A stretch of 64,000 bases of DNA, taken from positions 32,277 through 96,276 of the forward strand of contig DASUFP010000080.1 in NCBI GenBank assembly GCA_036274495.1, written 5' to 3'. Shown here in pieces: positions 1-8,527 of the stretch. Each line of letters starts with the position of its first letter. Position 1 is the stretch's first letter. The notes under the pieces were generated by a model, which saw only the letters and a program-made list of their open reading frames with translations, was not told the origin of the DNA and ran no database searches. A program made the position numbers and the translations under genes. Origin of the DNA: DASUFP01 sp036274495 (lineage in GTDB: Bacteria; Bacteroidota; Bacteroidia; AKYH767-A; OLB10).

Positions 1-557
1 TTCATGAATTGGTGTACATATGATTCCAGTGCACTAACGGCGCTCACGGCAAGCGAATGTTTGCAACAGTTATTGGTGAGTGCGTGATAAAAGGATCCCC
101 CTTTACAGTCGTTGCAAATTTTTCCATGATGAAACAGACGGTAATTCGGACAAATATGTTTGTAATCATTACAGCTCATTACAACCGGAACACCGGCTTC
201 CTTACAAGCATCAAGAATACTTGGAGTTAACGAGACGTACAGCGCAAAGACATGAACGAGATCGGGCCGAAAGCTATCAAGTAATGCTGCAAAAAGTTTT
301 TTATTTTTTTTCGAGTAAATGGATTCAGGGATGGCTCCTATTTTTTTGATAAAGGAACCCTTCCTGTATTCCGGTGATATGCCAAAATATACTTCAGGAG
401 TCCGGTCGTATACATCAGTACTTCCCTTAGCATTATACTCGGTGGTAAAAATTCTTACCTCATGACCATGCTGTCGCAATATACGTGCAACATCCTGAAA
501 ATATACTTCTGCTCCTCCGACTTTCCTCCAGAATTTATGTACCAGTATAATTTTCAT
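1..557 (-). CDS. GT4 glycosyltransferase, N-terminal part (runs off window)
   Basis: This open frame begins at an ATG at 555-557 and runs off the left edge, so only about 185 N-terminal residues are visible. They match the donor-independent N-terminal domain of GT4 glycosyltransferases: a VHKFWRKVGGAE start, then a Rossmann-type stretch ending in RPDLVHVFALY. A CNDYKHICPNY segment followed by a cysteine cluster (ICNDCKGG, then NNCCKHS) is typical of a GT4 subgroup found in polysaccharide loci. The family adds a sugar to a growing lipid-linked glycan at the cytoplasmic face of the inner membrane. It lies 42 bp downstream of the Wzy-like gene on the same strand, which supports a role in the same surface polysaccharide. 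Donor and acceptor sugars cannot be read from this part. Confidence 0.85.
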   Translation of the reverse strand, partial: MKIILVHKFWRKVGGAEVYFQDVARILRQHGHEVRIFTTEYNAKGSTDVYDRTPEVYFGISPEYRKGSFIKKIGAIPESIYSKKNKKLFAALLDSFRPDLVHVFALYVSLTPSILDACKEAGVPVVMSCNDYKHICPNYRLFHHGKICNDCKGGSFYHALTNNCCKHSLAVSAVSALESYVHQFM

Positions 558-599
558 CAGGTGTTTCCGGATAAAAGTGAAAGTAAATTCAAATTACAA

Positions 600-2012
600 T
601 CAAAGGTAATGTTTTGGAGGGAGTACACCTTCGAGTTTAAGCCGCCGGTATTCCGATACTACAATTCCTCCCAGCAGCCAGAAATAAAATCCAAATGACC
701 TGAACAGGAAAGTCCGGAGAATAAATGAATAGGGGATGCTTATAATAACAATGGCAGCCATGGCGAGTCCGAAAATTTTCAGGTATTCATCGGGCGTATA
801 TTTATAAACCAGCACCGACGCACGCATAATTTTATAAAGAATAAAGAGGTAAATAATTAATCCTATAATTCCATAATATACAAGAAAGGCTACCCAATAA
901 ACGTCATTGATAATCGGCAGGTTGTTTATAGGAATGTTTGATCCGAAAATTTCCTGGGCAGCTTTTTCGAGTGCATAATCCTGTGCCGGTCCATAGCCAA
1001 AAAGTTTTACCGACATCAGCAATTGTCCCCCGATTTCGGTGAGCACCATGCCACGCGAATATTGAAGGGTGTTTTCAAGGTAACCTGTAGTGAAAACGGA
1101 TGTAATGTTTGAAATAGGATCAGTATATTGTTGTTTAGGGTTTATATAGGAGCCATCACCTTGTCCGTTACCTAAAAATCCAGTTAAAATAACGGGACTT
1201 ATCAGCAACAGAGCCAACATGCTTCCTGCAATAACTATTTTTCGTCCGCCGGTAAAATAAAATATTATAGGAAGGCTGGCAATTGCAAGTAGTACAGAGC
1301 CTCTTGAATAGGTATAGAATATGGTTAACAACATCAGCCCTAAAACAAGAAAAAGATTCATACGAATTCTTTTTTTCAACCCTGATCTTTTTTGGACTGC
1401 TGCCATCGCAACTACAAAAACAATTACCATAAACAGTGCTAACGGAACCGAGTCGCCAAAGGTTCCGATGCCGGCACCCATTTCTCTTCCGCTTCCAAAT
1501 CCGGTGGCAATAAGCTTGTATGTTACCTGTTTGCCGGCAATTTCCAGATCGCTTGCGCGGGGATACCAGAAACCTGCAATTCCGAAATAGTGCTGGTAAG
1601 CTGTAATAAAACCCTGTACCACTCCGGTAAACATCAGTGTGTAAAAAGTAGCCTTAACAAATTTTCTGTCAAGCTGAATCAACGCCATAATATAAAACAA
1701 AGGCACATACCGCAACAAAACACGCAGTCCGAGAAACGACTGGATGAGAGGCGCCTGATTCATCGCCGTAATAAGCAATGCATACCCAATAAATATCTCA
1801 AGCGGTTTATCAATGGGAGTGCCTTCGGGCAGTTTTTTTTGTCCGGCATAACGAACCAGCAGCAGTCCGGCAAGCAGATAAATAATTACCTCAACAGCAA
1901 ACCGCAAATAGCCATAAATGGTATCTGATACCGGAAGATATTTCAGGATCAGTACTTCAAAGGGCACAAAAAGTACCAGAATAAAAATGGTCCTCGAGAT
2001 TTTTAGTTTCAT
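600..2012 (-). CDS. O-antigen ligase/polymerase-type membrane protein (Wzy-like)
   Basis: This is a 470-residue protein made almost entirely of hydrophobic helices, about a dozen by eye. It has a long periplasmic-type loop in the second half (roughly residues 285-375), which is the topology of the Wzy_C family. The central TYSRGSVLL segment and the GYGP motif in the loop are typical of this family. Such proteins polymerise or ligate lipid-linked repeat units on the periplasmic side. It lies 4 bp after the sulfotransferase gene and upstream of a GT4 gene, so it is most likely the polymerase of this polysaccharide locus. Polymerase and ligase cannot be told apart from sequence alone. Confidence 0.85.
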   Translation of the reverse strand: MKLKISRTIFILVLFVPFEVLILKYLPVSDTIYGYLRFAVEVIIYLLAGLLLVRYAGQKKLPEGTPIDKPLEIFIGYALLITAMNQAPLIQSFLGLRVLLRYVPLFYIMALIQLDRKFVKATFYTLMFTGVVQGFITAYQHYFGIAGFWYPRASDLEIAGKQVTYKLIATGFGSGREMGAGIGTFGDSVPLALFMVIVFVVAMAAVQKRSGLKKRIRMNLFLVLGLMLLTIFYTYSRGSVLLAIASLPIIFYFTGGRKIVIAGSMLALLLISPVILTGFLGNGQGDGSYINPKQQYTDPISNITSVFTTGYLENTLQYSRGMVLTEIGGQLLMSVKLFGYGPAQDYALEKAAQEIFGSNIPINNLPIINDVYWVAFLVYYGIIGLIIYLFILYKIMRASVLVYKYTPDEYLKIFGLAMAAIVIISIPYSFILRTFLFRSFGFYFWLLGGIVVSEYRRLKLEGVLPPKHYL

Positions 2013-2016
2013 CAGG

Positions 2017-2937
2017 TTATTCGGATGCCCAGGGCAGGTCTATTTTCAGATATTCTGAGAGTTGATGATTTGATTCCTTATAATAGGCATGAAGGAATTT
2101 CAGTGTAGCCTTCGAAGGTTGTACGGGTTGAGCTGAAGCACCTGCGTTCAGTTGAACAACTGTTGCTTCCAGGCTATGGCCTGCTAATTTAAGTTTTTTA
2201 CGGAGTCCTTCGGGTAGTTTTCTGGTAGCCGGGCGAACAGAACGTTTAAGTCGCCGGAACATCATATGAAATCCCGGACTTTTAGTCTCGGCACTGCGGT
2301 TATATATTTTAAAATCAAATCGGGTGAAATACTCCGGATCCAATTGTGAATAGCTGCAAATGGATTTACAGAACAATTCAGGTTCTGATGCAAGCTGTTC
2401 GTACAGAAATACGCCCACCCGGTTGCTTCCTAATGATTGAATATACCGTTGCAGATATGGAAAATAATTACCCTGCTGTAATGATTTAAGTTGTTGTGGC
2501 AGGTGCTTTGTATCGGCAGCTGAATTCTGCATTTGAACGTAATCATCAAAACTCAATTTCTGATCGATAAGGCCATTCATTCTTGCAAATCGAAACCAGG
2601 AGATTAATCTTTCAACAGGGTCCCGCAAAATAAAAACCATCTGAGCCTCCGGTAATTCATTCTGAATTCTGGAAAGTGCAGTTTCTGAATAGAGATAATC
2701 AGGGGTGGCTTCAAGTCCGGTTTGCCCCGGCTTACAGCCGTTGAATAATGATGCAAAAGAAATGTTCCGGTGCCGGCGTTCTGCAGCAGCGATCTGATAG
2801 GCCGGTTCCAGAAAAAAACGTGATTCTTTCAGCCGGCAACGGCAAATGGCCGGATGAAATTCAAAGTAGTTGAATACGGAAGTGGTACCACACTTGGTGC
2901 TACCTCCTATAATCAGATATTTTTGAGGGGAGTTCAA
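2017..2937 (-). CDS. PAPS-dependent sulfotransferase
   Basis: This 306-residue soluble protein is of the Sulfotransfer_1 type. The PAPS 5'-phosphosulfate loop is at residues 11-20 (GGSTKCGTTS). The 3'-phosphate-binding motif is at about 102-116 (FILRDPVERLISWFR), with Arg105 and Ser113 in the usual places. The family transfers sulfate from PAPS to a hydroxyl or amine, here probably on a sugar. Its neighbours make PAPS (cysC, cysD, cysN), clear PAP (cysQ) and flip or polymerise glycans, so sulfation of a surface polysaccharide is the natural inference. It has its own promoter-like sequence just upstream (2950-2977). The acceptor is unknown. Confidence 0.9.
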   Translation of the reverse strand: MNSPQKYLIIGGSTKCGTTSVFNYFEFHPAICRCRLKESRFFLEPAYQIAAAERRHRNISFASLFNGCKPGQTGLEATPDYLYSETALSRIQNELPEAQMVFILRDPVERLISWFRFARMNGLIDQKLSFDDYVQMQNSAADTKHLPQQLKSLQQGNYFPYLQRYIQSLGSNRVGVFLYEQLASEPELFCKSICSYSQLDPEYFTRFDFKIYNRSAETKSPGFHMMFRRLKRSVRPATRKLPEGLRKKLKLAGHSLEATVVQLNAGASAQPVQPSKATLKFLHAYYKESNHQLSEYLKIDLPWASE

Positions 2938-2949
2938 TGTAATTCAATG

Positions 2950-2977
2950 TAAAGATAATGCTTCCTGCCGGAAGCAA
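2950..2977 (-). promoter_or_regulatory. Bacteroidota-type promoter of the sulfotransferase gene
   Basis: On the minus strand a TTG at 2977-2975 is followed by a 17 bp spacer and TATCTTTA at 2957-2950, matching TTG-N17-23-TAnnTTTG apart from the last base. The spacer holds a CTTCC/GGAAG inverted repeat (2961-2974). The start codon is at 2937, so the leader would be very short. Confidence 0.5.
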
Positions 2978-3031
2978 TCGGTCACAAACCTTTTATTTGA
3001 CTTTTATCGGTAACAACCGTAATGGAAAGGC

Positions 3032-4381
3032 TCATCCGTTTGCGGCTATACGCCGAAAGGGCCAGTAGTAGGTTCTGATATTGAATTTTCTGCGGATGTA
3101 TACCATTGCTGACAGATTCCATCCGGCAACAAAAACCATTCCTGCAATTGCTGACCCCATTATTCCCCACTTCGGGATCAATAGCAGGCAAAGCAAAATA
3201 TTAATGAGGGTGCTTGATGTAATAATATTTCTGAATGCCCGCTGGTGGCCGGTCATATTCAGAAAATGGCCTACCGAACCTGCAAAAACATTAAAAAATT
3301 GTCCGGCAATTGAAACAAGAAGTGCTGTTGAGCCGGCAGTAAATTCGGCTCCAAAGAGCCCCAGCAGCCAGTGACGGAAAAAGATAATCATCAAAAATAT
3401 AGGAACGGAAGAAAAGAAGATGACTTTGGCCGTTTGGGCAGTGTATCTGCTGAGTCCGTTTGTATCGCCTGCCGCGTACAATTGGGCAAACCGCGGTGCT
3501 GAAACAGCATTGATCGACATCAGCACAAAAGTTGACAGTGTTGAAATTTTTAATATCACAGAATATATACCTACCTGTGCATCATCGGCAAAAATTCCGA
3601 GAATAATGGTGTTAATCCATCCTGAAACAAGCATCAGTGAACCCGAAAGCAACATGGGTGCCGACTCAGTCAGTAATTCAACAGGACTATGTTCATCGGA
3701 TATTTCCAGCGTCTTGGAGGTAATTCTTTTACGAATTAACAGGGTACTGCTGATTGCAAGTATAATTAACGCGGCAACAAATGCAATGTTAGGTAATAAC
3801 GGATCAGAGTTAAATTGCGATAAGATGCCAAGAATTACGGTACCATATAAAAAATAGCTCACATTTTGACTGTATGCATAATGACGGTGCATTCTGAATC
3901 CTCTGTAACATTCGGCGTTTATAAAGCGCAGTACCATTGGCAATACTGCAAACGACATAATACGGAAATAGGGTGTTAAATGGGGTTTGTGAAAAATTTT
4001 ATCCGCTATTAGCGGAGCTGCAAAAAAATAAATAACCGTAAACACCAGGCTGACAGGGACAACAACTTTCAATGTTTTTCGGTAAACTTCCCGTATCCGG
4101 TCCCATCTGTTTTCCTGACTGTTTTTTGCGAAGTGTTTAACAATATTAAAGTCCATTCCCAGCCTGCCAATGATTGTAAAGACCATCAATACAGTAAGAG
4201 AAATAGTATGTGCTCCCAGAACTTCGGGGCCATACAATCGCGACACTAAAAGGGTAAACAAATAACCGGCAACCAGGCCACCTATCCGCACAAGAAAAGT
4301 TGAGGCACTGCTTTTCACAAGTTCAGCAAAACTTTCCTCTTTAAAATGGTTGTTGAATTTATTGTATAACCTGCGGACCAT
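3032..4381 (-). CDS. Polysaccharide flippase, Wzx/MATE-like
   Basis: This 449-residue integral membrane protein has about 12-14 predicted helices and belongs to the MOP superfamily of oligosaccharide flippases. Family traits are an N-terminal amphipathic stretch followed by FLVRIGGLVAGYLFTLLVSRLYGPEVLG, where the RLYGPE-type turn is characteristic, and the repeated six-helix pattern. Such proteins move undecaprenyl-linked repeat units from the cytoplasmic to the periplasmic side. The gene starts 8 bp after cysQ ends, so it is probably co-transcribed with the sulfate-activation genes. The substrate cannot be inferred beyond the neighbouring sulfotransferase. Confidence 0.88.
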   Translation of the reverse strand: MVRRLYNKFNNHFKEESFAELVKSSASTFLVRIGGLVAGYLFTLLVSRLYGPEVLGAHTISLTVLMVFTIIGRLGMDFNIVKHFAKNSQENRWDRIREVYRKTLKVVVPVSLVFTVIYFFAAPLIADKIFHKPHLTPYFRIMSFAVLPMVLRFINAECYRGFRMHRHYAYSQNVSYFLYGTVILGILSQFNSDPLLPNIAFVAALIILAISSTLLIRKRITSKTLEISDEHSPVELLTESAPMLLSGSLMLVSGWINTIILGIFADDAQVGIYSVILKISTLSTFVLMSINAVSAPRFAQLYAAGDTNGLSRYTAQTAKVIFFSSVPIFLMIIFFRHWLLGLFGAEFTAGSTALLVSIAGQFFNVFAGSVGHFLNMTGHQRAFRNIITSSTLINILLCLLLIPKWGIMGSAIAGMVFVAGWNLSAMVYIRRKFNIRTYYWPFRRIAANG

Positions 4382-4389
4382 GCTGCCCT

Positions 4390-5217
4390 TTATTTTCCGG
4401 CAACCACAAAAAACGGGTTGAGCAGATTCTCTTTATTGTAAAGCAATTCGTTGCCTTGCGGCCATACGGAAACCTTGCATCCGGCTCCTCTCGCAATTGC
4501 ATGTCCTGCGGCAGTGTCCCATTCCATGGTAGGTGCAAGTCTGGGGTACACATCTGCTTCGCCTTCAGCAACCAGGCAAATCTTGAGGGAACTTCCTTTA
4601 GAAATAAAAGTTAATTCGCCATGTTGCTTTTTAAGTGTATCTATAAATGAGGCAGTATCATCAGAGAGGTGCGATCTGCTTGCAATAACAGTAAATGGCC
4701 GTCCCGGACGAATGTTTGGTAACGGTATGGCGACTGCTTTAAGGGAATCATACAACGAAGCGTCCGACATATCCGAAGTAACGTGTTGATGTGCCTGAAG
4801 TACTTTAAAACTTCCGGTATCAGTACTTCCAAAATATAAACTACCGGTTGCAGGAACATATATAACACCGGCAACCGGATTGTGAGTATCAATGAGCGCT
4901 ATGTTTACTGTAAATTCCCCGTTTCGCTTTATAAATTCTTTTGTGCCATCCAGAGGGTCTACCAGCCAGAAACGCTCCCAGTTTTTTCTTACTTCAAAAG
5001 CAATCGATTTCCCTTCTTCGCTTAGTATGGGAAGATGTGTTTCGGTGAGCCGTTGAAAAATTACAGCATGTGCCCGTTTGTCAGCTGCGGTGAGCGGAGA
5101 GCGGTCTTCTTTGTATTCTACGTCGATAGCATCCTTGTATACCTCCATAATTTCTTCGCCTGCTTTAAGTGCAGCAGCAATTGCAATTTGAAGGTAATTG
5201 TGCATGTTCATAATCAA
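4390..5217 (-). CDS. cysQ: 3'(2'),5'-bisphosphate nucleotidase CysQ
   Basis: This 275-residue member of the inositol monophosphatase fold hydrolyses 3'-phosphoadenosine 5'-phosphate (PAP), the by-product of sulfotransferases, to AMP. The metal-binding motifs are all present: Glu68 in LSEEGK, DPLDGT at 87-92 and a WDTAAGHA motif near residue 230. Length fits the family. It sits between cysN and the flippase gene on the same strand. In a locus with a sulfotransferase its role is probably to relieve product inhibition. The start is uncertain by four residues because Met1, Met3 and Met5 are all possible. Confidence 0.93.
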   Translation of the reverse strand: MIMNMHNYLQIAIAAALKAGEEIMEVYKDAIDVEYKEDRSPLTAADKRAHAVIFQRLTETHLPILSEEGKSIAFEVRKNWERFWLVDPLDGTKEFIKRNGEFTVNIALIDTHNPVAGVIYVPATGSLYFGSTDTGSFKVLQAHQHVTSDMSDASLYDSLKAVAIPLPNIRPGRPFTVIASRSHLSDDTASFIDTLKKQHGELTFISKGSSLKICLVAEGEADVYPRLAPTMEWDTAAGHAIARGAGCKVSVWPQGNELLYNKENLLNPFFVVAGK

Positions 5218-5295
5218 AATGGATTCCTCTTAATTGATATTATCAGGCTTCAGAGGACGTAAATCAACGCAGATAGGGTGTACGATAGTAGGTGA

Positions 5296-6597
5296 TCAAA
5301 TAATCATTCCGGCACCAACGGTTTCGTTTGTTCCTTCATCTATAAGAATGAGGCTTCCGGTAACTCTGTTTTTGCGGTAGCTGTCGTAAAACAAAGGCGA
5401 TGTAGTCCGGATTTGAATGCGGGCTATATCATTCATGCCGATCTCATTGTCGTCCTCAAGCCGGTGAAGTGTATTTATGTCAACTTTGTACCTTATATCT
5501 TTAACGATACACCGAACATCTTTTGTGGTATGTTTAATGGAGTATTTCCCTCCCGGAATTAATTTTCGTTCATGCATCCAGCAAACCATCAGATCAATAT
5601 CCTGACCCACCGACGGAACATTATTTTCCCTGACAATCATATCACCCCGGCTGATGTCTATGTCAGTGTCCAGCGTCATTGTAACCGACATCGGGGAGAA
5701 TGCTTCATCAATGGTATCTTCAGCGACAAAACCGTGAAGAGGATTTATAGTTTTGACACGTGCTGTGAATCCTGAAGGAAGAATTTTCACTTTATCGCCC
5801 GGCTTAAAAATACCGCCTGCGATTCTTCCCGCATACCCTCTGAAATCATGAAATTCTGTTGCCTGAGGACGAATTACATACTGCACCGGAAACCTGCAGT
5901 CGATGTGATTCTCATCACTGCTGATATGTATGTTTTCCAGCAGGTACAAGAGTGTCGGACCCTGATACCAGGACATGTTTTGAGATTTGTCCACAACATT
6001 ATCACCCTTAAGTGCTGAAATGGGAACAAAATGGATGTCTTTTACATCCAGCCGCGAAGAGAGTTTTTTGTAATCATTAACAACTTGTTCGTAAACCTCC
6101 TGTGAATAATCAACAAGATCCATTTTGTTAATGCACACAATGATATGAGGAATCTGCAGAAGTGATGCTATAAAGGAGTGGCGGTTCGTTTGTTCCACAA
6201 CTCCTTTGCGTGCATCAACCAGTATAAGGGCCATGTTAGCCGTTGAAGCACCGGTAACCATGTTTCGGGTGTACTGAATGTGACCGGGAGTATCGGCAAT
6301 AATGAATTTTCGTTTAGGGGTGGCAAAATAACGGTAAGCAACATCAATGGTGATTCCCTGTTCGCGTTCGGCTCTTAGTCCGTCGGTCAGCAATGCGAGG
6401 TCAACATGTTCGAACCCCTTCTCACGTGAAGTTCTCTCAACCGATTCAAGCTGGTCTTCAAATATCGATTTGCTGTCGAATAACAGTCTTCCAATGAGAG
6501 TGCTTTTTCCATCGTCAACGCTTCCGGCAGTTGTAAACCGGAGCAGTTCCATATTTTGGTAACTATCGAAATCGGTAAAGTTTCTGTTTGGTCCCAT
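5296..6597 (-). CDS. cysN: Sulfate adenylyltransferase subunit 1 (GTPase)
   Basis: This 433-residue EF-Tu-like GTPase couples GTP hydrolysis to APS formation by CysD. The G1 loop GSVDDGKS is at 25-32, G3 DTPGH at 102-106 and G4 NKMD at 157-160, followed by two beta-barrel domains. It stops before any APS kinase domain, consistent with the separate cysC gene here. It is slightly shorter than the enterobacterial protein. It lies 42 bp after cysD and 78 bp before cysQ on the same strand, in one probable transcript. All GTP-binding residues look intact. Confidence 0.95.
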   Translation of the reverse strand: MGPNRNFTDFDSYQNMELLRFTTAGSVDDGKSTLIGRLLFDSKSIFEDQLESVERTSREKGFEHVDLALLTDGLRAEREQGITIDVAYRYFATPKRKFIIADTPGHIQYTRNMVTGASTANMALILVDARKGVVEQTNRHSFIASLLQIPHIIVCINKMDLVDYSQEVYEQVVNDYKKLSSRLDVKDIHFVPISALKGDNVVDKSQNMSWYQGPTLLYLLENIHISSDENHIDCRFPVQYVIRPQATEFHDFRGYAGRIAGGIFKPGDKVKILPSGFTARVKTINPLHGFVAEDTIDEAFSPMSVTMTLDTDIDISRGDMIVRENNVPSVGQDIDLMVCWMHERKLIPGGKYSIKHTTKDVRCIVKDIRYKVDINTLHRLEDDNEIGMNDIARIQIRTTSPLFYDSYRKNRVTGSLILIDEGTNETVGAGMII

Positions 6598-6639
6598 AAG
6601 GGTATTAAGTGGGTAGTGTACTTGAATGTGAATTGTGAT

Positions 6640-7545
6640 TTAGAAATAGCCAACTTTTTTACGGTCTTCCATTGCCGTTTCCGAACGTTTATCGTCAGAT
6701 CGGGTACCGCGTTCGGTAGTACGTGAGGCGGCTACTTCCTGAATAATATCATCGATGGTTTTTGCATCTGAAATAACGGCACCTGTGCAGGTCATGTCAC
6801 CTATGGTCCGGTAACGTACCTGCATTTTCACCGGAGTTTCACCTTCTCTTTGAGAAATATATGCCGAGTTTGCAAGAATCATATTGTCGCGAAGAATACA
6901 TTCGCGTTCATGTGAAAAATAGATAGATGGGATTTGGATATGTTCGGTAGCCAGATACTGCCAGATGTCCATTTCGGTCCAGTTGCTTAACGGGAATACA
7001 CGAAAGTGTTCTCCAATGTGTTTGCGGCCGTTTAACAGGTTCCATAATTCGGGCCGCTGATTTTTCGGATCCCATTGCCCGAAGTCATCGCGGTGTGAGA
7101 AGAATCGTTCTTTCGCTCTTGCTTTTTCCTCGTCGCGCCGCGCACCGCCAAGACACGCGTCAAATTTATTTTCTTCGATTGTTTCAAGAAGTGTGATGGT
7201 CTGCAGCATATTTCTGCTGGCATTGGGTCCCTTTTCTTCTACCGCTTTGCCGCTGTCGATACTCTTCTGTACCGATCCTACAATGAGCCGGGCTCCTATT
7301 TCATTAACCAGCATATCACGGTAAGCCAATGTTTCAGGAAAATTGTGTCCGGTATCAATATGCACCAGCGGAAAGGGGATTTTAGCAGGGAAAAATGCCT
7401 TTCTCGCAAGATGGGTCATCACTATCGAATCTTTGCCGCCCGAAAACAACAGTGCAGGCCGTTCAAACTGCGCCGCAGTTTCCCGGATCACATAAATGGC
7501 TTCCGATTCCAGAATTCGAAGATGATTTAAGTTGTATAATATCAT
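6640..7545 (-). CDS. cysD: Sulfate adenylyltransferase subunit 2
   Basis: This 301-residue PP-loop ATP pyrophosphatase makes adenosine 5'-phosphosulfate from ATP and sulfate together with CysN. The PP-loop SGGKDS is at residues 35-40. The C-terminal region carries the usual CysD tail with RTTERGTRSDD near residue 275. The start codon overlaps the cysC stop codon by 4 bp (ATGA), a classic sign of translational coupling. No cysH or sulfite reductase gene is present in the window, so APS here is probably made for sulfation rather than assimilation, although assimilation genes could lie elsewhere. Confidence 0.96.
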   Translation of the reverse strand: MILYNLNHLRILESEAIYVIRETAAQFERPALLFSGGKDSIVMTHLARKAFFPAKIPFPLVHIDTGHNFPETLAYRDMLVNEIGARLIVGSVQKSIDSGKAVEEKGPNASRNMLQTITLLETIEENKFDACLGGARRDEEKARAKERFFSHRDDFGQWDPKNQRPELWNLLNGRKHIGEHFRVFPLSNWTEMDIWQYLATEHIQIPSIYFSHERECILRDNMILANSAYISQREGETPVKMQVRYRTIGDMTCTGAVISDAKTIDDIIQEVAASRTTERGTRSDDKRSETAMEDRKKVGYF

Positions 7546-8162
7546 GGTTTGATTTGGATCCTTTTCAATACTGATTCGGTAATTAATGCTGTCGACTGAC
7601 GTGCTTGCATCAAGTGGGTGTTCACGGTGAGCTCCGGATGGAGTGGCGGTTCGAATGGTGAACTAATACCGGTAAAATCGGCTATTTCTCCATTACGTGC
7701 TTTTTTGTAAAGTCCTTTCATATCTCGAGTTTCGCATACCTCAAGCGGACAATCTACAAAAACTTCAAAAAATTCACCCGGAGCTACCAGCTTTCTGACA
7801 TTGTCGCGGTCGGAACGAAAGGGAGAGATAAAAGCAGTTATGACGACAACTCCGGCATCCACAAATAATTTGGCAACCTCTCCTATTCTTCTGATGTTTT
7901 CTTTACGTCCTGCTTCCGAAAAATCCAAATTGCTGTTAAGGCCGTTTCGGATATTGTCGCCATCCAAAACATATGTCCTGATTCCTTTGGAATGCAATTG
8001 CTGTTCAAGTGCATTCGCCAAAGTGCTTTTGCCCGAACCCGAAAGGCCGGTAAGCCAAACGATACACGGCTTATGGCCGTTCAGATGCTGCCGGTCGGAT
8101 TTTGAAATTCGGTAGGCTTGGGGTACTATGTTTTTAGATGCAGACATTCCGGATTGTTCCAT
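7542..8162 (-). CDS. cysC: Adenylyl-sulfate (APS) kinase
   Basis: This 206-residue P-loop kinase phosphorylates APS to PAPS, the sulfate donor for sulfotransferases. The Walker A loop GLSGSGKST is at 39-47, a DGDN motif at 67-70 and ISPFRSDR at 112-119, where Ser113 is the conserved family serine. The C-terminal GLYKKARNG and GISSPFEPP segments are also typical. It is the first gene of the minus-strand cluster cysC-cysD-cysN-cysQ and overlaps cysD by 4 bp. A free-standing APS kinase next to a sulfotransferase points to glycan sulfation. Confidence 0.95.
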   Translation of the reverse strand: MEQSGMSASKNIVPQAYRISKSDRQHLNGHKPCIVWLTGLSGSGKSTLANALEQQLHSKGIRTYVLDGDNIRNGLNSNLDFSEAGRKENIRRIGEVAKLFVDAGVVVITAFISPFRSDRDNVRKLVAPGEFFEVFVDCPLEVCETRDMKGLYKKARNGEIADFTGISSPFEPPLHPELTVNTHLMQARQSTALITESVLKRIQIKP

Positions 8163-8190
8163 TGCTGCAGGAACGGGGAAAAACAGGCTG

Positions 8191-8198
8191 CGAAGATA
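8191..8198 (-). promoter_or_regulatory. Probable -7 element of the cysC operon
   Basis: Minus-strand TATCTTCG, one base away from TAnnTTTG, lies 28 bp upstream of the cysC start. A TTTA sits about 16 bp further upstream, so the -33 element is weak. Confidence 0.4.
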
Positions 8199-8253
8199 GC
8201 ACTTTCACGGGGTTTAAACCACGTATTGTACCACCAAAATAGGAGGAGATGTA

Positions 8254-8284
8254 TTTGTCAAGTAAATGATAGTCAATAGTTTAT
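8254..8284 (+). promoter_or_regulatory. Promoter-like sequence upstream of hairpin region
   Basis: TTTG at 8254-8257, a 19 bp spacer, then TAGTTTAT at 8277-8284. Spacing is ideal for Bacteroidota; the -7 box departs from TAnnTTTG at its last two bases. It would direct transcription through the hairpins toward the ALDH gene. Confidence 0.4.
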
Positions 8285-8485
8285 AAATAGTTATGGGATT
8301 AAAGGAACCAGACAGCCGGGAAAATGCAACCCAGGGGTCCTTTAATGATCGGGCAGACCCGGCCCGAGGTTGTTGGATTTCATTCGCCTCAGCCTTGAAT
8401 AATGAAGTGGCTTCAAAGTCATTCCGGTCTCACTTTGAGGACTTTCCGAATGTGGTTTGCGAATAACAGCATTCGTGTAAAATCA

Positions 8486-8525
8486 TAACTTTAGCCCGGC
8501 AATGTAGTTTTTGCCGATTCGGGCT
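8486..8525 (+). promoter_or_regulatory. -7-like box and hairpin just before the ALDH start
   Basis: TAACTTTA at 8486-8493 resembles a -7 element but has no clear -33 partner. It runs into a hairpin with arms AGCCC/GGGCT (8493-8497 and 8521-8525) and GGCAA/TTGCC (8498-8502 and 8511-8515), ending 2 bp before the ATG at 8528. If transcription starts upstream at 8254-8284, this hairpin would occlude the start region. Confidence 0.35.
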
Positions 8526-8527
8526 AT

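Larger units (their letters stand above)
8163..8527. other. Hairpin-rich intergenic region between cysC and ALDH
   Basis: This 365 bp gap separates two divergent genes and has no convincing ORF. It contains a perfect 9 bp inverted repeat (ATTAAAGGA 8298-8306 with TCCTTTAAT 8338-8346), CGGGC/GCCCG arms at 8350-8354 and 8362-8366, TCAAAGT/ACTTTGA arms at 8413-8419 and 8432-8438, and a hairpin just before the ALDH start (8493-8525). A plus-strand promoter-like sequence (8254-8284) precedes them, so a structured leader or small RNA is possible but unproven. Confidence 0.45.

Noticed and set aside
2935..2957. Direct repeat TTCAATGTAA near the sulfotransferase start
   Set aside because: Only two copies of 10 bp, overlapping the promoter and start codon; not convincing as an operator.
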